A stretch of DNA of 64,000 nt from Aliirhizobium wenxiniae (lineage in GTDB: Bacteria > Pseudomonadota > Alphaproteobacteria > Rhizobiales > Rhizobiaceae): NCBI RefSeq assembly GCF_019511445.1, contig NZ_JAEUAN010000004.1:248001-312000 (forward strand), in the 5' to 3' direction. The position numbers and the translations under genes are program-made. Below the pieces are notes generated by a model. It was not told the DNA's origin. It worked only from the letters and a program-made list of their open reading frames with translations, and did not search any database. This document shows, in pieces, positions 63,195 to 64,000 of this stretch; the stretch's first letter is position 1; each line of letters starts with the position of its first letter.

Positions 63195-64000
63195 GATTTC
63201 GCTCCAGCTTTTTTGAGGGCCTTGGTGCGAGCATCGAGCGCCTGCTCGCGACGCTCCACCGCAGCCGAAGTCAATTGAATGGTTGTGCGGTCTTCAAGAC
63301 GAAGGTCGACCGCAGCGATATCGCGCTCCAGCACGCCCTGCTCCTTCTCGAGCCTGGACAGAAGAGCAAGCGCGGAGGAGATCCTCTCTTCCGGCAGTTT
63401 GAGAACGATGCCGTTATCGACATGCAGATCCCACCGACGGCTGGAAACACGAACATAGGCCCGCACGCGACTTGCGATTTCGGGCCACTTGTCCATTTCC
63501 TGCGCGAAGGACGCCGCGGCAACTTCCGCATCACGACCGACGAAAAGCGGCAGCGACGCAAACTTGTTATCCTTGAGCGGAGCGATAACCGAGCCGTTCT
63601 TTTCGATCAGCGACAACTCGGAGCCATGCTGCCAGATGGCGAAAGCCTTGCGCTCCTTGAGCATAACCTCGATCGTGCGCGGATAGACCTTGCGAACTTC
63701 AGCATATTCGACCCAGGGCAGTTCCGACAGCTTGCGCCTTGCTGCATCGATATCCAGTGCAACCAGAGACGTCGTGCCGTCGAGACCGAGAAGCTGAAGA
63801 ATGTCGATTTCCGAAGTCTGATCGTTGCCAGAAACCCGCACATCTTCGATCGCAAAACCAACGGCAGCGGTGGTGGACTGCGCAACGACATAACCATGCC
63901 CACCGAGGGACATCCCATAGAGACCGACCGCAGCAAAGAATGCGAATGCCGAGAGAGTGCCGGCATGCGGAGGAATATCAATTCTGCCGGTGGCAAGACT
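63191..64000 (-). CDS. ftsQ: Cell division protein FtsQ, 5' end outside the window
   Basis: The frame is open to the window edge, giving the last 269 residues. A membrane segment is visible near the edge (TLSAFAFFAAVGLYGMSLGG), then the POTRA domain IEDVRVSGNDQTSEIDILQL and the FtsQ domain with LPWVEYAEVRKVYPRTIEVM. Its C-terminal tail is charged. The protein is bitopic with the large part periplasmic; it links early and late divisome proteins. The internal ATG at 63913 lies within the membrane segment, so it is not the true start. The stop overlaps ftsA. Confidence 0.94.
   Translation of the reverse strand, partial: SLATGRIDIPPHAGTLSAFAFFAAVGLYGMSLGGHGYVVAQSTTAAVGFAIEDVRVSGNDQTSEIDILQLLGLDGTTSLVALDIDAARRKLSELPWVEYAEVRKVYPRTIEVMLKERKAFAIWQHGSELSLIEKNGSVIAPLKDNKFASLPLFVGRDAEVAAASFAQEMDKWPEIASRVRAYVRVSSRRWDLHVDNGIVLKLPEERISSALALLSRLEKEQGVLERDIAAVDLRLEDRTTIQLTSAAVERREQALDARTKALKKAGAKS

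Overview
This window looks like a chromosomal segment from a member of the Rhizobiaceae (Rhizobium/Agrobacterium/Neorhizobium group). The assignment rests on four things: an aapJQMP amino-acid transporter, a division cluster in the order ftsQ-ftsA-ftsZ-lpxC-bamD-recN-ligA, a two-piece (permuted) alphaproteobacterial tmRNA gene whose tag reads ANDNNAKEYALAA, and alpha-type SspB, NDUFS4-like, DUF1127 and DUF2778 proteins. The DNA is GC-rich and densely coded. I see no transposase, integrase, CRISPR array, secretion system or prophage, so most of the window is core genome with a few accessory inserts.

Layout. 0.1-4.4 kb: aapJ-aapQ-aapM-aapP. 4.5-9.6 kb: a predicted outer-membrane protein, a small secreted protein, tRNA-Arg(UCU), an NDUFS4-like complex I protein, a RecD-like helicase, an aldo/keto reductase and a KpsC-like capsule protein. 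9.7-12.4 kb: ilvI-ilvH preceded by a short leader ORF and attenuator that were too small to be obvious. 12.6-17 kb: a HerA-like ATPase, miaA, serB and an acetyltransferase. 17-22.3 kb (minus strand): thyA-folA-hflK-hflC-degP. 22.5-24 kb: tmRNA, then sspB, a DUF4169 protein and a ribbon-helix-helix protein. 24-33.6 kb: a large AsmA protein, an FAD-linked 2-hydroxyacid dehydrogenase and an RND efflux pump with its adaptor. 33.9-38.5 kb: uvrD and an M20 amidohydrolase, separated by an AT-richer HEPN-domain gene. 38.5-45.4 kb: a DUF2778 (Tlde1-like) protein, a YeeE/YedE sulfur transporter, a YadA-like trimeric autotransporter, pncA and azlCD. 45.4-53 kb: an aminopeptidase P, a DUF1127 protein, prmA, a SCO1 protein, an unlisted 52-residue membrane protein, an orphan cheW, a secreted protein, creA, a DEDDh exonuclease and a GNAT acetyltransferase. 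53-64 kb: ligA, cytochrome b561, recN, bamD, lpxC, ftsZ, ftsA and the 3' part of ftsQ, which runs off the window.

Functional groupings. Proteolysis and quality control are concentrated here: tmRNA tags stalled products, SspB delivers tagged proteins to ClpXP, HflKC controls FtsH and DegP degrades periplasmic proteins. Envelope growth and division are concentrated at the right end (LpxC, BamD, FtsQAZ). DNA maintenance genes (RecD-like, HerA-like, UvrD, exonuclease, LigA, RecN) are scattered through it.

The most interesting regulatory element is the ilvIH leader. It encodes the 18-residue peptide MKNSIALIVVGTRMGRMV, has a promoter-like sequence placed so that the transcript would start almost at the AUG, and is followed by a hairpin over the stop codon and a terminator. 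The most interesting accessory gene is the HEPN-domain gene fused by an ATGA overlap to the amidohydrolase gene. Functions are assigned from motifs and family memory only; no database search was run.
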